Shown here: piece by piece, positions 26,030-37,639 of the stretch
How the letters are laid out: each line of letters starts with the position of its first letter
Numbering within the stretch: the first letter of the stretch is position 1
Assembly (NCBI GenBank): GCA_028023455.1
Contig: JAQFVV010012435.1
Location: 3,412,001 to 3,476,000, forward strand
Length of the DNA stretch: 64,000 nt
DNA from: Epiperipatus broadwayi
Taxonomy: Eukaryota > Onychophora > Udeonychophora > Euonychophora > Peripatidae
Direction of reading: 5' to 3'
Notes under the pieces: generated by a model
Seen by the model: only the letters and a program-made list of their open reading frames with translations
Database searches by the model: none
Told to the model about the DNA's origin: nothing
Translations under genes and position numbers: made by a program

Positions 26030-26262
26030 TAAAAGGTCACTGCTGTAGGGTTGCATGAGATCCTAACATTTAGGTGCAGTGCTTTCAGATCCAATGCCTT
26101 TCATTAATAAAGGCAACAAGCTAGAAACTAGTCTGGGGATATTGGGTGAGTAAGCACTAGATAGGAATTTTATACACAAACCTTCCTGCATCCATTGATT
26201 ACTCTGGCTTGCATTGAGTGATGATACTATATGGAGAGTTTTGCCTCTGTGTAACCCTTTGA
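26030..26262. mobile_element. Partial family B element
   Basis: Contains the family blocks TAGGTGCAGTGCTTTCAGATC, AGCTAGAAACTAGTCTGGGGATATT, the ATCCATTGATTACTCTGGCTTGC block and the TATGGAGAGTTTTGCC end. It lacks the outer inverted repeat. Confidence 0.7.
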
Positions 26263-27884
26263 TTATGATAGAATCTATATAATTTTATTGAACTACAAAT
26301 ATATAGCAGTTTTCAGCATGAACATATATGTTACACAAATGTTTTTAAGTGTATAGTATGCATATATAAATGAAGATTACAGAATAAATAAAATTTGCAA
26401 ACTAACAATAATAATATAATTATTATTAATAAATGAAAATAGCATATCTAAATATTGTATGATTATTGATTCACCTTTATTCAAAAATAGTAAAAAACTT
26501 ATGATATTATATCTTTGTATCTTTGTTCTTTCATTTACGTAAAATAAATAGCAATGTATCTGACTTGTATCACAATTAAACATGCTCTAAATATTTTTTC
26601 ATCAACATTTTTTTTCTATAGAAAATCTATAGCAGTCTTGTTATCAACATATTATAGTCTCTTTAGATTTTTTAATATTTTCCATTTTGTACTGATTCTG
26701 GAATTTATGCAATCACTTGTACATGCCATTATCTATTTTTAATTTTAGGTTCAAATCTTCAGATTTTATGCTGTCAGCTACAGTTCAAAACTATTTTATA
26801 ATTCTTGTTTTTGTGACATTTAAATCACTAGCCTTTATTTTATTGCTTTACAAATTTTCTTTATCAATTTTTATAAATTTCATAAATTTTTTGGCTTCAC
26901 ATTTAAAAAAGATTTCATTACACAAAATATTGTGCCATACCAATATTCACAAAGGATAAAAGAAAGAATTATAAATTGTATGAATAAACATGCTTAAGAA
27001 TGGTATTTTGAGATGAAAAAATGGTTATTGCCATATAATAAAATTTATTAAAATTTATTAAATTCACAAATTTTAATATTTGTTTTTTGTTTATTTAAAT
27101 ATATTTTTTTATTTATTTAAATTATGCTTTTGAACAATTTATAATTGAAGTAGTATATATGGATACAGTGTATACTAGCATTTCACTATATAAGTATTGC
27201 TGAATTCCTCCATTTATTAATCCAAAAATTCCAATTAATTAAAAAACAACGCATTCATACAATTATATTATATTTTTACATAATAAGACAATTTGACATT
27301 AGAACATAGATATATATAAATCTTCATTTATTAAATCAATTAAAATTTTCTTTTATTTACAATTTAAAATTTTGTAATGATCAATAAATTTTACTAGTGC
27401 AGTGTTAGATTAAAATTCTATTTAGAGGATAATAATCTCTTCCTACTTGCACTGTAATATACATATTAAATCAGCGATGTTAAATATGAAGATACTCTTA
27501 TTCCAGCCACAATATAAAAACTTTGAGAAAATAAGAATGACCATCTTATTTTCAAATCTAAATGCACTTGTATGGGTCATTCTTAAGTATCTTGGAATGA
27601 GAGTTTGAAATATATTAAATCATTCACTTTTCATTCTTTTTTTAAATAATCTTATTAACACTTATGAAATATTAAAATTTACTTCATTCTAATATTAGAT
27701 GTTAAACTATGTAATTTTTTCAAAGTCTTGTTGCTAAAATTAGTGTCCTTACATTTAAAATTGCTGATTTCATATTATACTATTGAGACGGAATTATTAC
27801 CTTCTAAATAGAACTTACAATTTTATAATTAATAAGTAGGTATTATTTTCTATGTTGTTTATTTATTAATGAAGGAAGTTGTAT
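26263..27884. other. AT-rich DNA, no gene seen
   Basis: Bases 26440-26960 are T-rich on plus, so they show long chance-like frames on both strands. The minus frame has Lys/Asp-rich pieces broken by stops. A 10-pair hairpin, GAAAATAAGA/TCTTATTTTC, lies near 27527-27554. No recognised product. Confidence 0.4.
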
Positions 27885-28245
27885 ATAAGGTATATAAGCA
27901 CAGACTTTCACACAAACCATCACTCTCTACACTATCACATAACACTAATACACTTGAACACACACACACACATATATATATATATATTGAAAAGATAAAT
28001 AATCACCAATATATATATTTCATGCTAAACCAGCAATAATCAATTGGTCCAGATTACCACCTCTACACATATATGCTATAAGCACTCAGATATGTATTAA
28101 TATAACCAGACCTCACACTTTAATGGACAGATTTCAATCTACTCCACACTCCAACTCTTCAACCATTCATCCAATTGAAAATCTGATGATGAAATGTTCA
28201 AAGGCCACCCTGAGGCCGAGATTCTTGTCACAACCATGTTGACCT
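27885..28245 (+). repeat. Long copy of dispersed repeat family A
   Basis: Begins with CACAGACTTTCACACAAACC, then a CA/TA microsatellite (27960-27990), then the family core (AAAGATAAATAATCACC, TTCATGCTAAACCAGCA, AATTGGTCCAGATTACCA). It continues through CTTTAATGGACAG and CCACACTCCAACTCTTCA to the TGATGATGAAATGTTCAAAG block. It is collinear with 63183-63510. Confidence 0.75.
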
Positions 28246-28359
28246 AAAGTCAATCTGACCCCTCATGTACAGAGCATAATCCATTTAATACATATCCAAG
28301 GGATGGACAGACATCTCTACTATGTAATAACTGAAACACACAGGCTTATTATATACCTT

Positions 28360-29560
28360 TGTCTATATATTGTAACGGTCAGAAAACGTGTGACTCGTAA
28401 ACATAGTGCAGAATTCGACCACCATACAGAACAGCAGCACCATCGAGTAGCGAAGCCACCCGTGGTACTGAGTTCGAACATAGTTTATTGGTTCCACAAT
28501 ACAATCCACAAAACAACGCATCTGATGCGACATTAGTAAATATTTCCTTAGGCACGGTGGTCAGGGAGATGCAAGAGATTCATGATTTTATTCTCGAGTT
28601 AGCCAATAATCAAACTAATATTAATTAAACATTCATATTTACATAATCGAGGAAATATTAGATAGAATGGGTATCGAATAAATGAAACGTAATCGCAAAC
28701 GTATAGTTTAAAATTATTTATTAATACATTTTAATAAAACAATCATTAATAATATTTTATGGACTAACAGCTTCAGTAGCGGGATTTGCAACATGATTAT
28801 ATTTTAAAGAGTACATTTATTTATTTAGACATTATTTTATATTGAGGATTTCAGTAGCGGTATTTCCGATACTGTAATGTTTACAAAAGGAATACATCTA
28901 TTTGAAGGCTTAATCTAGCTACCTAAAATTCTCAAGTAAGTATTTCTAATGCATGCCTGGAGGGATTTATACCTTTGCAATGCAAGAGTCTAAAGTATGG
29001 GTTATAAGAGTAACGGCAAACATACATTTATTTAATTAAAATACTTATTTATAACTAAGGGCCAACATTTATTTGAGAGTGAATTACGAAGATAATGCAG
29101 AGGTGGAGTGATATATAGAATAATAAAATTAAGCAAAGGAACACGTGGTACGCTTTAGAAAGGTGATATGGAATGGCAGTATATCGAAACTGCAATGCCG
29201 TGAATGGGTTTATAAAAATATCAGACTGGTCTCTGCCTCGGTCTGACAAAGTAAGGTGTCACATAAGCATAACCAGGGACAGGCGGTACGTGGTGCGATT
29301 TGCCGGCTGGCTGCATGACATTGTCAAATCCTATGGGAGCACCCATTATGCCCGCTTGTGTAAGATGACTGGGGTTAATTTCAACCCTGAAGAATCTGGA
29401 AATTTCACGGCGGAATGGGTCATCGCGTCTCTAAAATGTAACACATGTATACTGATAATTGATTATGATGAGATTTAAATAGATTTCTAATTCGGCTCTA
29501 CATTATCAACATTTACTAAAGAACGTTGGTGACTCTCAAAGAAATGTAATTTTCTGGAAT
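28360..29560. other. GC-richer island of unknown nature
   Basis: This block differs from its surroundings: GC content is visibly higher, CpG is frequent and no family A-F repeat is inside. It starts near TGTAACGGTCAG at 28369, the kind of start seen in many Ty3/gypsy LTRs, and near its end has ACGTTGGTGACTC (29523 onward), which resembles an LTR/primer-site junction. No second LTR was found, so an LTR identity is only a guess. CTTCAGTAGCGG-like sequence occurs twice (near 28771 and 28849). Confidence 0.35.
29173..29478 (+). CDS. Hypothetical 101-residue open frame in GC-richer island
   Basis: It starts with ATG at 29173 and ends with TAA at 29476-29478. The codons are mixed and GC is near half, unlike almost everything else in the window, so the frame is unlikely to be a product of base composition alone. 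The protein is soluble-looking, with basic and aromatic residues (RRYVVRFAGWLHDIV, then NFNPEESGNFTAEWV) and five cysteines; no signal peptide or membrane segment is evident. The last dozen residues look AT-rich and may be past a splice site or the end of an element. The minus strand has stops here. I do not recognise a family. It could be a host exon or part of a mobile element. Confidence 0.3.
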   Translation: MAVYRNCNAVNGFIKISDWSLPRSDKVRCHISITRDRRYVVRFAGWLHDIVKSYGSTHYARLCKMTGVNFNPEESGNFTAEWVIASLKCNTCILIIDYDEI

Positions 29561-30944
29561 TATTCACTGATTATTTAATAAATACAAAACATATATAAAT
29601 TGGGAATTATTATAACTAATACGTCAGCCATTTGCGAAGTAGTAGACCCCTGCATTACAATAAATGAAGCATTGAATGCGTGTCGATTTATATGAAAGTT
29701 AAGTTATTAAAGAAAGTAAATATTAATGAAAATTTGACATGCATTCATTGTTTTAAGCGATCATAGATTTGAACACTGAAAATTGAAATAATTATGAGCA
29801 TGCAATAATTAAATAATAACTATAGATAGAAATGTAGATTATAGAAATACGCACCCAAGACAGAATGAGGTAAGCTAGATTAGTAGAGAAATTTACACAT
29901 TAAGTTAATTATTCAGTTTTAGTTATACAAATGATAGTTTTTACATTTTATAACTTTAGATAAGTAGTATGAAGAAGAGCTATAGCATATTATTAGAGTA
30001 CTCTAGAGTTTGAACACAGACAGGTACCTGTTTTATAAGAAGTTTTCCGAGTCCATTGGTTAAGTAGCAAATAGTTCATGAGTGGCAAGTCTTTCTTGTA
30101 TTTAGATATTCATTTAATTTCATGGCAGCAGCAGCTTTTTCATTTATTTCAGGCAGCAGATCTTCATGGTGAATTTATGACGGGCAATGGAAAGTTCAGC
30201 ATCCAATGGGCCACCTCCTGATGGAGAATAATCTAGGTGCTTTACTTGATCATACCTTGGCAGGAACAAATTATTTTATTATTTTGGAGACTCTCCATGA
30301 TCGAGAGCAAAGCTAAAGTTTAAGTGAATGTCTCCAGCAAGTCTAAGATAGCCTCTTTTCTTATCTTGATCTTTCACATTTTTGTTAAGATATTTTTAGG
30401 TTCTACTTAATCTGCCCTGAGGATAATCAATGCATTTGGTTGGTTTTTAATTAAAGAAAGCTGCCGTTCTATTGTTTACATTTTACATTTACTAATTAAT
30501 TTTGGGGAATTTTTCTTTAATTAATCTATTATCTATCACTGACCGATGCTTTTAAATGTCAAAAACAAAAAGGGAACATAAGATTATTTTAACTTTTAAT
30601 TAAATATTACATCAGATATTTTTAAAATTATTATTAAACGAAATTTAAACAAAGCAATAAATACGAACTTTATAATGCAAAATAAATGATTAAAATTATA
30701 CATTTTTATATAACTAAAAGAAATCTAAATTATATTATTTTATCCCTGTTTATTGCCTTTAATTTGAGATCGAAATGTGTGCGTGTTTATGCTGAATTCT
30801 ACATATATTTATACATTTTTAATATTGTTACACACACAATTCGATATCAAAAAGTTTAAATTTGGGCGGGATAGACCGGTCAGTGAGAGACGACAGAAAA
30901 AGGTGAAACTTAAGATTCGAATACGAATCTTACTGTTTCAATAT
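29561..30944. other. AT-rich DNA with one exon-like stretch
   Basis: At 30153-30221 an acceptor-like CATTTATTTCAG precedes 22 codons ending in TGA (GNGKFSIQWATS at its end), in a locally GC-richer patch (30120-30450). The ending resembles SGNFTAEWVIAS of the frame at 29173-29478. Otherwise nothing is supported. Confidence 0.3.
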
Positions 30945-31150
30945 GTAATATATAGGGTATATGAGTATAGACTCTCACACGACCCCCATTCTCCACACTA
31001 TCTCATAACACTGATACACTTGAACACATATATGTTGAAAAGATAAATAATCACCAATATACGTATTTCATGCTAAACCAGAAATCATCAGTTGGTCCAG
31101 ATTACCATCTCTACACATATATGCTATAAGTGCTCAGAGATATATATGAA
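30945..31150 (+). repeat. Copy of dispersed repeat family A
   Basis: Collinear with 27885-28090: AGACTCTCACACGACCC, ATCTCATAACACTGATACACT, AAAGATAAATAATCACC, TTCATGCTAAACCAG, TTGGTCCAGATTACCATC. It ends near the GCTCAGAGATAT block. Confidence 0.75.
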
Positions 31151-31929
31151 GGAAGTTCTAAATTAAATTTAAACCTCATATAAATATTTAGTTAATTCTA
31201 AAGATATATGCCAAATTAATGACTGGTAGCATAATTCAAATAATTCTATTAAAAAACATATCAACAGAAATTTAGCCTTTCTTTCATTTCAATATTAATG
31301 TATTACTCTGATCATAATTTTAAACAAGGGAGAGTTGATATATTTCAAACTATATAAAAAGCTTTAGAATTTAAATTGACTTCTATTTATGTAAAGTCAT
31401 AAAAATTTATGAAATGTAAATTATTATTAATAATAAACTATATTAAACAGTATATTAGTATAGTGACCTTTTTAGTTTAAGAAATGATTGACATTTTCTT
31501 ATACCTCTGATTGATGGTATGACACTCTTACAATATAAGATAATGATAGACACATAGTGCAAAGGAAGCACATAATATAGAAATTTAAATATTATCCATT
31601 AATCATAATAATCTAAACATACAGCTAAAGCACCTTCATTTTAAATTTTATTTAGATTGATGACTTCAATTTGTATTGACGTTTTGGATGTTCATTGTTC
31701 ATGATCTCAATTGGCATGAATGTTCCTCTCCAGCTTAACAAAATTATATTTTTGTATATCCTCATCAACAAATCTATTGAGATATATATTTATGAAATAA
31801 TGCACTGAACTGATCATATTGAAGCAATTAATCATCACTTGAACATCATCATGAGTAAGTAATCTATATACTTTGACACTGGTTCCCACACTATCAGTTA
31901 CATATAGAAACACCAACATATTACCATAT
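31151..31929. other. AT-rich DNA with an unrecognised minus frame
   Basis: A 70-codon minus frame at 31707-31919 contains YRLLTHDDVQVMINCFNMI and looks protein-like, but there is no supporting exon structure or known motif. I leave it uncalled. The rest shows nothing. Confidence 0.35.
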
Positions 31930-32035
31930 TTTCAAAATTAATTATATTTCATTAAATTTTGTTGCCCAATGTACAGTTGTATTTTTTGACCATTAGCAAA
32001 CACTTATTTCTTTATGATATATTGTACTGGTCGAA
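31930..32035. repeat. Dispersed repeat E, copy 1
   Basis: About 100 bases are shared in the same orientation with 38645-38745: AAAATTAATTATATTT, TTGCCCAATGTA, GTATTTTTTGACCATTAGCA, AACACTTA. Family not recognised. Confidence 0.65.
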
Positions 32036-35000
32036 AATGTATATCCATCCAGCAAGATTTAGAATCTAAACAAAAGTACCTGAATCAAATCATGCCGAAG
32101 ATACACAGGTCAGGAGCAATCATGAAATCTAACCTATTTGCCCATTCTCCAAATCTATAACACTATAGACAACACCTATGGTGATACAACATGAATTTGT
32201 TCCATCCTGTCCCAGTGCTACAACATTTTGCATAAAAACTCAACAGGTGGTGGTGATGATGAGAGATTGAGTTAACCCGATATATAAGTTAAAAACATAA
32301 ATAAATATATTAATGAGATTCGAACAACTGGATTAAATTTTAAAAATATAAATATTTATTTTGACAAAAAATCAAGGTTATATATATGTATAATCAACTT
32401 CAAGCAGTTTAAACTATTATTTTGGTTACAAATCTTTGACAAACTTGATTCAATTATTTTATTTTAACAAATATCAATTTAGTGTGGAGTTACAGTGCTG
32501 AACGTATATTTGGAAATAAGATTTTATTCAAGGTTAGAAAAACAGATTTATCTGGGCATTTGGTGGATGTTTATACATTAAGAAACACATATAAAGATAT
32601 GATAATAGAGTTTTGCTGTTTATACGACTTTAATAGAATGCTCATGGCATTGGATACATAGCTTTATTTTAATTTATAGCATTTATTGATAACACTTAAA
32701 TAATGATACATTCTGATCAGTAAGGAGACTAAAAACATTATTTATTTTACATTTTCGACATTTAACGGTCAAATATTGCTAAATTCTACCAATACGAGAA
32801 ATGGCTTATTTCAATAAAAAGGAGGGCAGCTTCATGAAAAGTTGGATCAAAAACTCCAACGAAAAATATTACAAAAAGAAAAATGTTTCATTATCACACA
32901 TTATTGTGGTTTATTTTGCTAAACAGGCTAAAAAACGAAACATAGGAAATTGCGGTGATAGCATTATGTCAGAGAGAAAGTGTAGCAGATTCGGCCAAGA
33001 AAGTCTCATCCTCCAATTTTAAGGTGGTATGCCAGCTTCTTTCTAAGTTGTACCAAAAAAAGGTAGGTAGGAAGTTGCTATGGGCCAGATCACGGCAGAG
33101 CCATACAGAGCTTCAACTACACTAACCTGCATGTTCAAGGAGTAGACTTAGACCCTTGTTATGAATGAAAATAATAACAAAGATGGAAGATTTCAAATCC
33201 CTGGAATGAGATATGGGCAAATAAAAGCAGTATATAAATATATACTTTAAGGAAAAGAATGACAAACAAAGATAACCGTGAATTTCTGGAATGAGGTACA
33301 GGAAAATTAGATCAAGCCCTATGTGGCTTATTAATAATTTGACATATGCTAGCAATGCTATTATAACAATATAAAATCATTGGATTTAAATACTAAAATA
33401 ATGCCTTAAGTAGTTTAACAAATATGTAATGATATGTTAAAATAATGACCCATGTAAGATAGAGTCATTAATCAGAAGTTAAAACTATAATTAATGAAGC
33501 ATGCATTGCTCCCCCCTTCCTGAATCAATACAATTTTGTTTGACATATAAAAAAAACTAAAATTCACACACTTAAAAGTGCAAATAACAAAATAGTATTT
33601 GGTTACCAGCCTTTTGGCAATGATGATCAATAAAGAAATTAATAAAATTAATGGACACCAATATCCACCCTAGATTGCAAAGTATTTATACATTTTATAT
33701 AATTTTAAGATAATATATATATTTTTTAAAAAGCATATATTCATTTTAAAAGAGAAACTCAATCTTGCTATTTAAAAATACATAACAAGAACTCATTAAT
33801 TAATTCCTTCCCCCCTTTTTTTTCTATTCAACAGCAGGATGTAGAAGAAGTTTGTAAGACTGAGTTTGATTGGCATTTACAATTAAAATTTAGTGAAAAA
33901 TATGAAAATATCATCAAAAATTAATTACAACTGCACTAAATTATTAAAATAATAAAAAACATGAGTTGGATAAAAAAATTTATAGTAACATTAATTTGGA
34001 TTGAAGAGAATCGACACAATAAAAATAATTATTAATTTAACATGCTCGCCAATTAGCAATTTAAAAAAAGGATTAAACATAAAGAAAACATCAATTTTAA
34101 AGAGTTAGGAGTTAGACTTCAGGTAATGCGATGACAATGACTATGATTGTTACCTCATGATTCTATGGGATGAAGTATGGACGAATCTTCTATAAAAGGT
34201 GGCATTCTTTGATTGGTAGGAGTTACATCTCTGCATGGCAAAGAGTCCAGCTGAAGATAGAGGGAAAGGAAGCTTAGGTTGCTTTACCCAAAAACCATTT
34301 TAAAAACTAAAATGGTGTGAAGTTGGTTTAGCAGCAATTGACCAAACTCTCACATAATAGATTTTCAGCCCTATTTATACCAGTTTTTAGTTATTCAAAG
34401 AATGTTTTAATTAAACTTCTTAATTCTAATTGAATCTTTAATTTACATAAATATTTTCTCTATTGTTATGGAGATGCAATCACAAGATAATTGTGCAAAA
34501 ATAAATTGCAATCAATTTCCAGATTGGAAATAGATTTGATAAAATGTTTAACAGCTACCTTAAAATCATTTAGCTTTGTTTTAAATTTTACTTTCATTAA
34601 CTTTGATTTAAAAATTCCTTTTAAAACCATGAAACAAACTAATGTTCCCACCCCTTTAATTATTCTTGGACAGTTCAACGATTGCATCTTCCATCTTGAA
34701 TTTTTGTGTAATTATATGAAGAAAAATAATTACAAAGTATTAAAAATATAATTAAGGAAAAAAAGTACAAAATTGTTTACAATATTTGTTTTTGCTTATA
34801 TATATAAAAGCTCCATTAATATATGTATATATCTGAGTCACATCTAGAGACATTAATCTCAAAATAATTAAAGAATTTTTATTTAAAATTTATATTTATA
34901 ACTTTTATAGATGCTTCTCAGAAATATATGTATAATTTATATACATGTGACAAAAAAAAGGAGCAGGATGAAATAAAGGGTTTTGGTAGAACAGTTTCAA

Positions 35001-35599
35001 TATATATTATATATACTGTTTCAATATATATATATATTGTACCTATATTGATATAGGCACATATAATTTTTATCTAAAATTATTATTAAAGTAATCTTTC
35101 ATAAAAGAAAAACATAAAATTAAATGTTGAAGAGTTTATTGCAGCTTGTTTTCGAAAAAAATAAGAATTAAATAGTTTTCTAGCGTTAGTTTTTGAAATA
35201 AAAAAAGCTACAATTAATTAATCAAAAGGGGGGAGGGGGAGTCTTGATTTGAAAAATGAAACTAAAGATTTACAAAAGGAAATAAATAGTTTTTATTAGT
35301 ATTCGTAAAAATATAATTTAAAAAGTTAAAACATACAAATCTCTTTTCATTCAAGTTTAATTAAAGAAAAAATAATGTCAAAACTAATATATGTGCGTAT
35401 ATATGTGTGATTGTCAACAATAGAATAAATGTTATTATAAATAAATGAAAGTTAAAGAAGATTATTATTAAAAAACATGGCAATGGTTATTAATTAAAAT
35501 ATAAAACAACATCTCTGCATGGCTATTACTAATTAAGAAATCTTCCAAAACACGTTTATCAAAGGATTAATTGATAAAGAATTTCGACAACAGATATTT
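32036..35599. other. AT-rich DNA, no convincing gene
   Basis: A minus-strand stretch at 32134-32233 reads 32 codons from ATG (VALGQDGTNSCCITIGVVYS within it) to TAG. A 73-codon plus frame lies at 32801-33022, followed by a GC-richer patch to 33115. A TATAAAAGG at 34191-34199 lies near ATTGGTAGG in another small GC-richer patch (34120-34320). None is enough for a gene call. Confidence 0.35.
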
Positions 35600-35633
35600 G
35601 CCAGAGGATATTGAAAAGAAAACACTTCATTGG

Positions 35634-35668
35634 TATAAATACTGAATATTTTATCGGACAATCAGTTG
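35634..35668 (+). promoter_or_regulatory. TATA box and initiator of the LTR-like repeat
   Basis: TATAAATA at 35634 is followed at typical spacing by ATCAGTTGAG (35661-35670), which matches the TCAGT-type initiator common in invertebrate retroelements and genes. The CAGTT motif repeats several times just downstream (35675, 35700). Confidence 0.4.
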
Positions 35669-36602
35669 AGACAATCAGTTCACAAAGTAATTGAGTAGTG
35701 CAGTTCAGAAATTAATTGAGCAGTTAACAAACAAAATGCAGTGTTGAGAAGATCTTGGGAATGCACATTTATCTCCAGCCCAGATGTCCTAGAAAACAGC
35801 AGATCTGCCCGTGAAATAATGTCAGCTTAACATCTTAGAAAATCTCCGTCAGTATCTATTTGTCTCCGATAGTAATAATCGTGAAAATCAGGAAACTCAG
35901 CAAGAAAACGTTCCAGCCGGCTGGAAGCATTCATACTGGAACCATTCATACTGGAAGAAACAACAAACAAGAAGAAAACAAAGTGCTAAATCTAGATTCA
36001 AAATCCTAGGTAAAACATTTGCTTATTTTTGTTTATACTGTAATAGCCATTGCATTTCATTAATTCGTGTGAATCCTCCAAGAGTTTAATTATATGAACT
36101 CGATATCATACATAAATGAACTATTGATATGTGTGTTTAAATTTCAAATGCTATGTAATACTTTATTATTATTATGTGTGTGCATGAATTAATATGTGCG
36201 TGATCCTTATATCAATATTATTGGTTAAATTAGATAAATACCAGTGTTCGGTTATGAAAATATACAAGAATATTTAAACTATTTTAGAAATGTTAATTTA
36301 AAAATATGCGTGTGTTTTTATTAGAATTATAAAATGTTTAAATTTAGTAAATAAATGTTAGTTAATAAATTGTCTTTAAAATTAAACTTTATTTGTCGGT
36401 CAATTCTTTTTATCAATTCTTTTATCAATCTCTTTTATAAATTCCTTTTACAATTCTTTTATCAATTCTTTTAACCACTAATGAAGTATAATCTATTAGC
36501 GATTACAAACAGCTGAGCTAGTCATGGATTTAGGCATTGAGTTAGTGGCCACTGTTCAAAGTGCGTTGTCTATTCTTTTAGTATTCTTTTAGAATAAACA
36601 GC

Positions 36603-36613
36603 TGGCGCCCGTG
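36603..36613 (+). other. Primer-binding-site-like sequence
   Basis: TGGCGCCCGTG lies two bases after a possible LTR end (ACA). The first nine bases agree with tRNA-Lys-type primer sites; the rest diverges. Confidence 0.4.
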
Positions 36614-36870
36614 TTTATACATAAACAAAAAAGTGCTTTGGATTTGGTGTTGAACTCAACAGCCAAGAAGAAGCTATGTCCTGGAAATGTAACTCTAGTT
36701 ATATACTTTATAGCTATTGTTTGGGCATACATACTCTCCGAGTATGTTCTTCTCTGCCTAAGAGACCGGTGTTTTGAATGCACATATTCGAACACGGTAC
36801 AATATATATATATATATTGTACTGCTAATGAATATGTGTATTTAAGAACACATATATCCTGCAATTACAT

Positions 36871-37461
36871 GTGAAATCATTTATTAATAAATGATCAAAT
36901 TAATTTTAAAAGAAATGATTAAGTTTTAATAAAAGTGAAATATAAATTATATGTTTTCAAGAGTTTTTTTTTTTTTGTTAAATGCAAACTGGCAAAAGTA
37001 GGATTGTGTCATCTTGTTGTTTAGAAAAAATAAAAGAGAGTGTTAATATTTCAGGAATGAGTAGGAAAAAGGGAAATTAATTCTAAGTAAAAAGTTAAAA
37101 CTAGCTCTTTTATTTTATAAATTTAAATAATAATAAAAACAAAAATGTAAAAATGAAACAACTAAAAATATAATTTGTGAAAGGAAAAACTTTTTAATTT
37201 TCAATTCAATTAAAGATTACTTGGCTGATAAAGAAAAGAAAAAGAAGTAATAAATCCCATTGCGCTAATTAAAGAAACAAAGGAAAAGGCTATGGACATT
37301 ATCTTATCAAACATTAGATTAATCGCAGCAAAAAGTTAGATTAAAACAGAATGCAAAATTTATTAAGGAAATGTAAAATTAATTAAACCAGATTGAAAGA
37401 TGATAAATAGAAAAAAATGAGGAAGAAGCATATAAATGGACTGAGAGATTCATTTATTCAG
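36871..37461. other. AT-rich spacer, nothing recognised
   Basis: No supported feature. Confidence 0.5.

Positions 37462-37544
<83 letters not shown>
37462..37544 (+). repeat. (ATT)n microsatellite, about 27 units
   Basis: Uninterrupted ATT repeat of 83 bases. The poly-isoleucine frame across it is an artefact. Confidence 0.97.
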
Positions 37545-37545
<1 letters not shown>

Positions 37546-37639
37546 GTCTATATTCATTATCATTATTATTGCCAGATGCAGAAAAATTTATCATTCATCA
37601 TTACTGTCTTATAAAAACTTTTAAAGAAGGAAATTTGGT

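Larger units (their letters stand above)
35600..36870 (+). mobile_element. LTR-like repeat, copy 1 (promoter, poly(A) signal and primer site)
   Basis: Seen in order: TATAAAT at 35634-35640, an initiator-like TCAGTT about 28 bases on, AATAAA-type signals near 36349, an ACA end at 36598-36600, then TGGCGCCCG at 36603-36611. TGGCGCCC is the usual start of a primer-binding site complementary to a tRNA-Lys 3' end in retroviruses and many LTR elements. No gag or pol frame follows. Downstream sequence (36628-36790) matches 38415-38585, and both copies share AATCCTAGGTAAA (36000 and 37970). The left boundary is not fixed. It could be a decayed LTR element with most internal sequence lost. Confidence 0.45.

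Noticed and set aside
36589-36874. Frames of about 90 codons on both strands
   Set aside because: They overlap the primer-site region and a short (TA)n run of the LTR-like repeat; neither resembles gag.
37417-37614. Poly-isoleucine open frame
   Set aside because: It is the (ATT)n microsatellite read in one frame.
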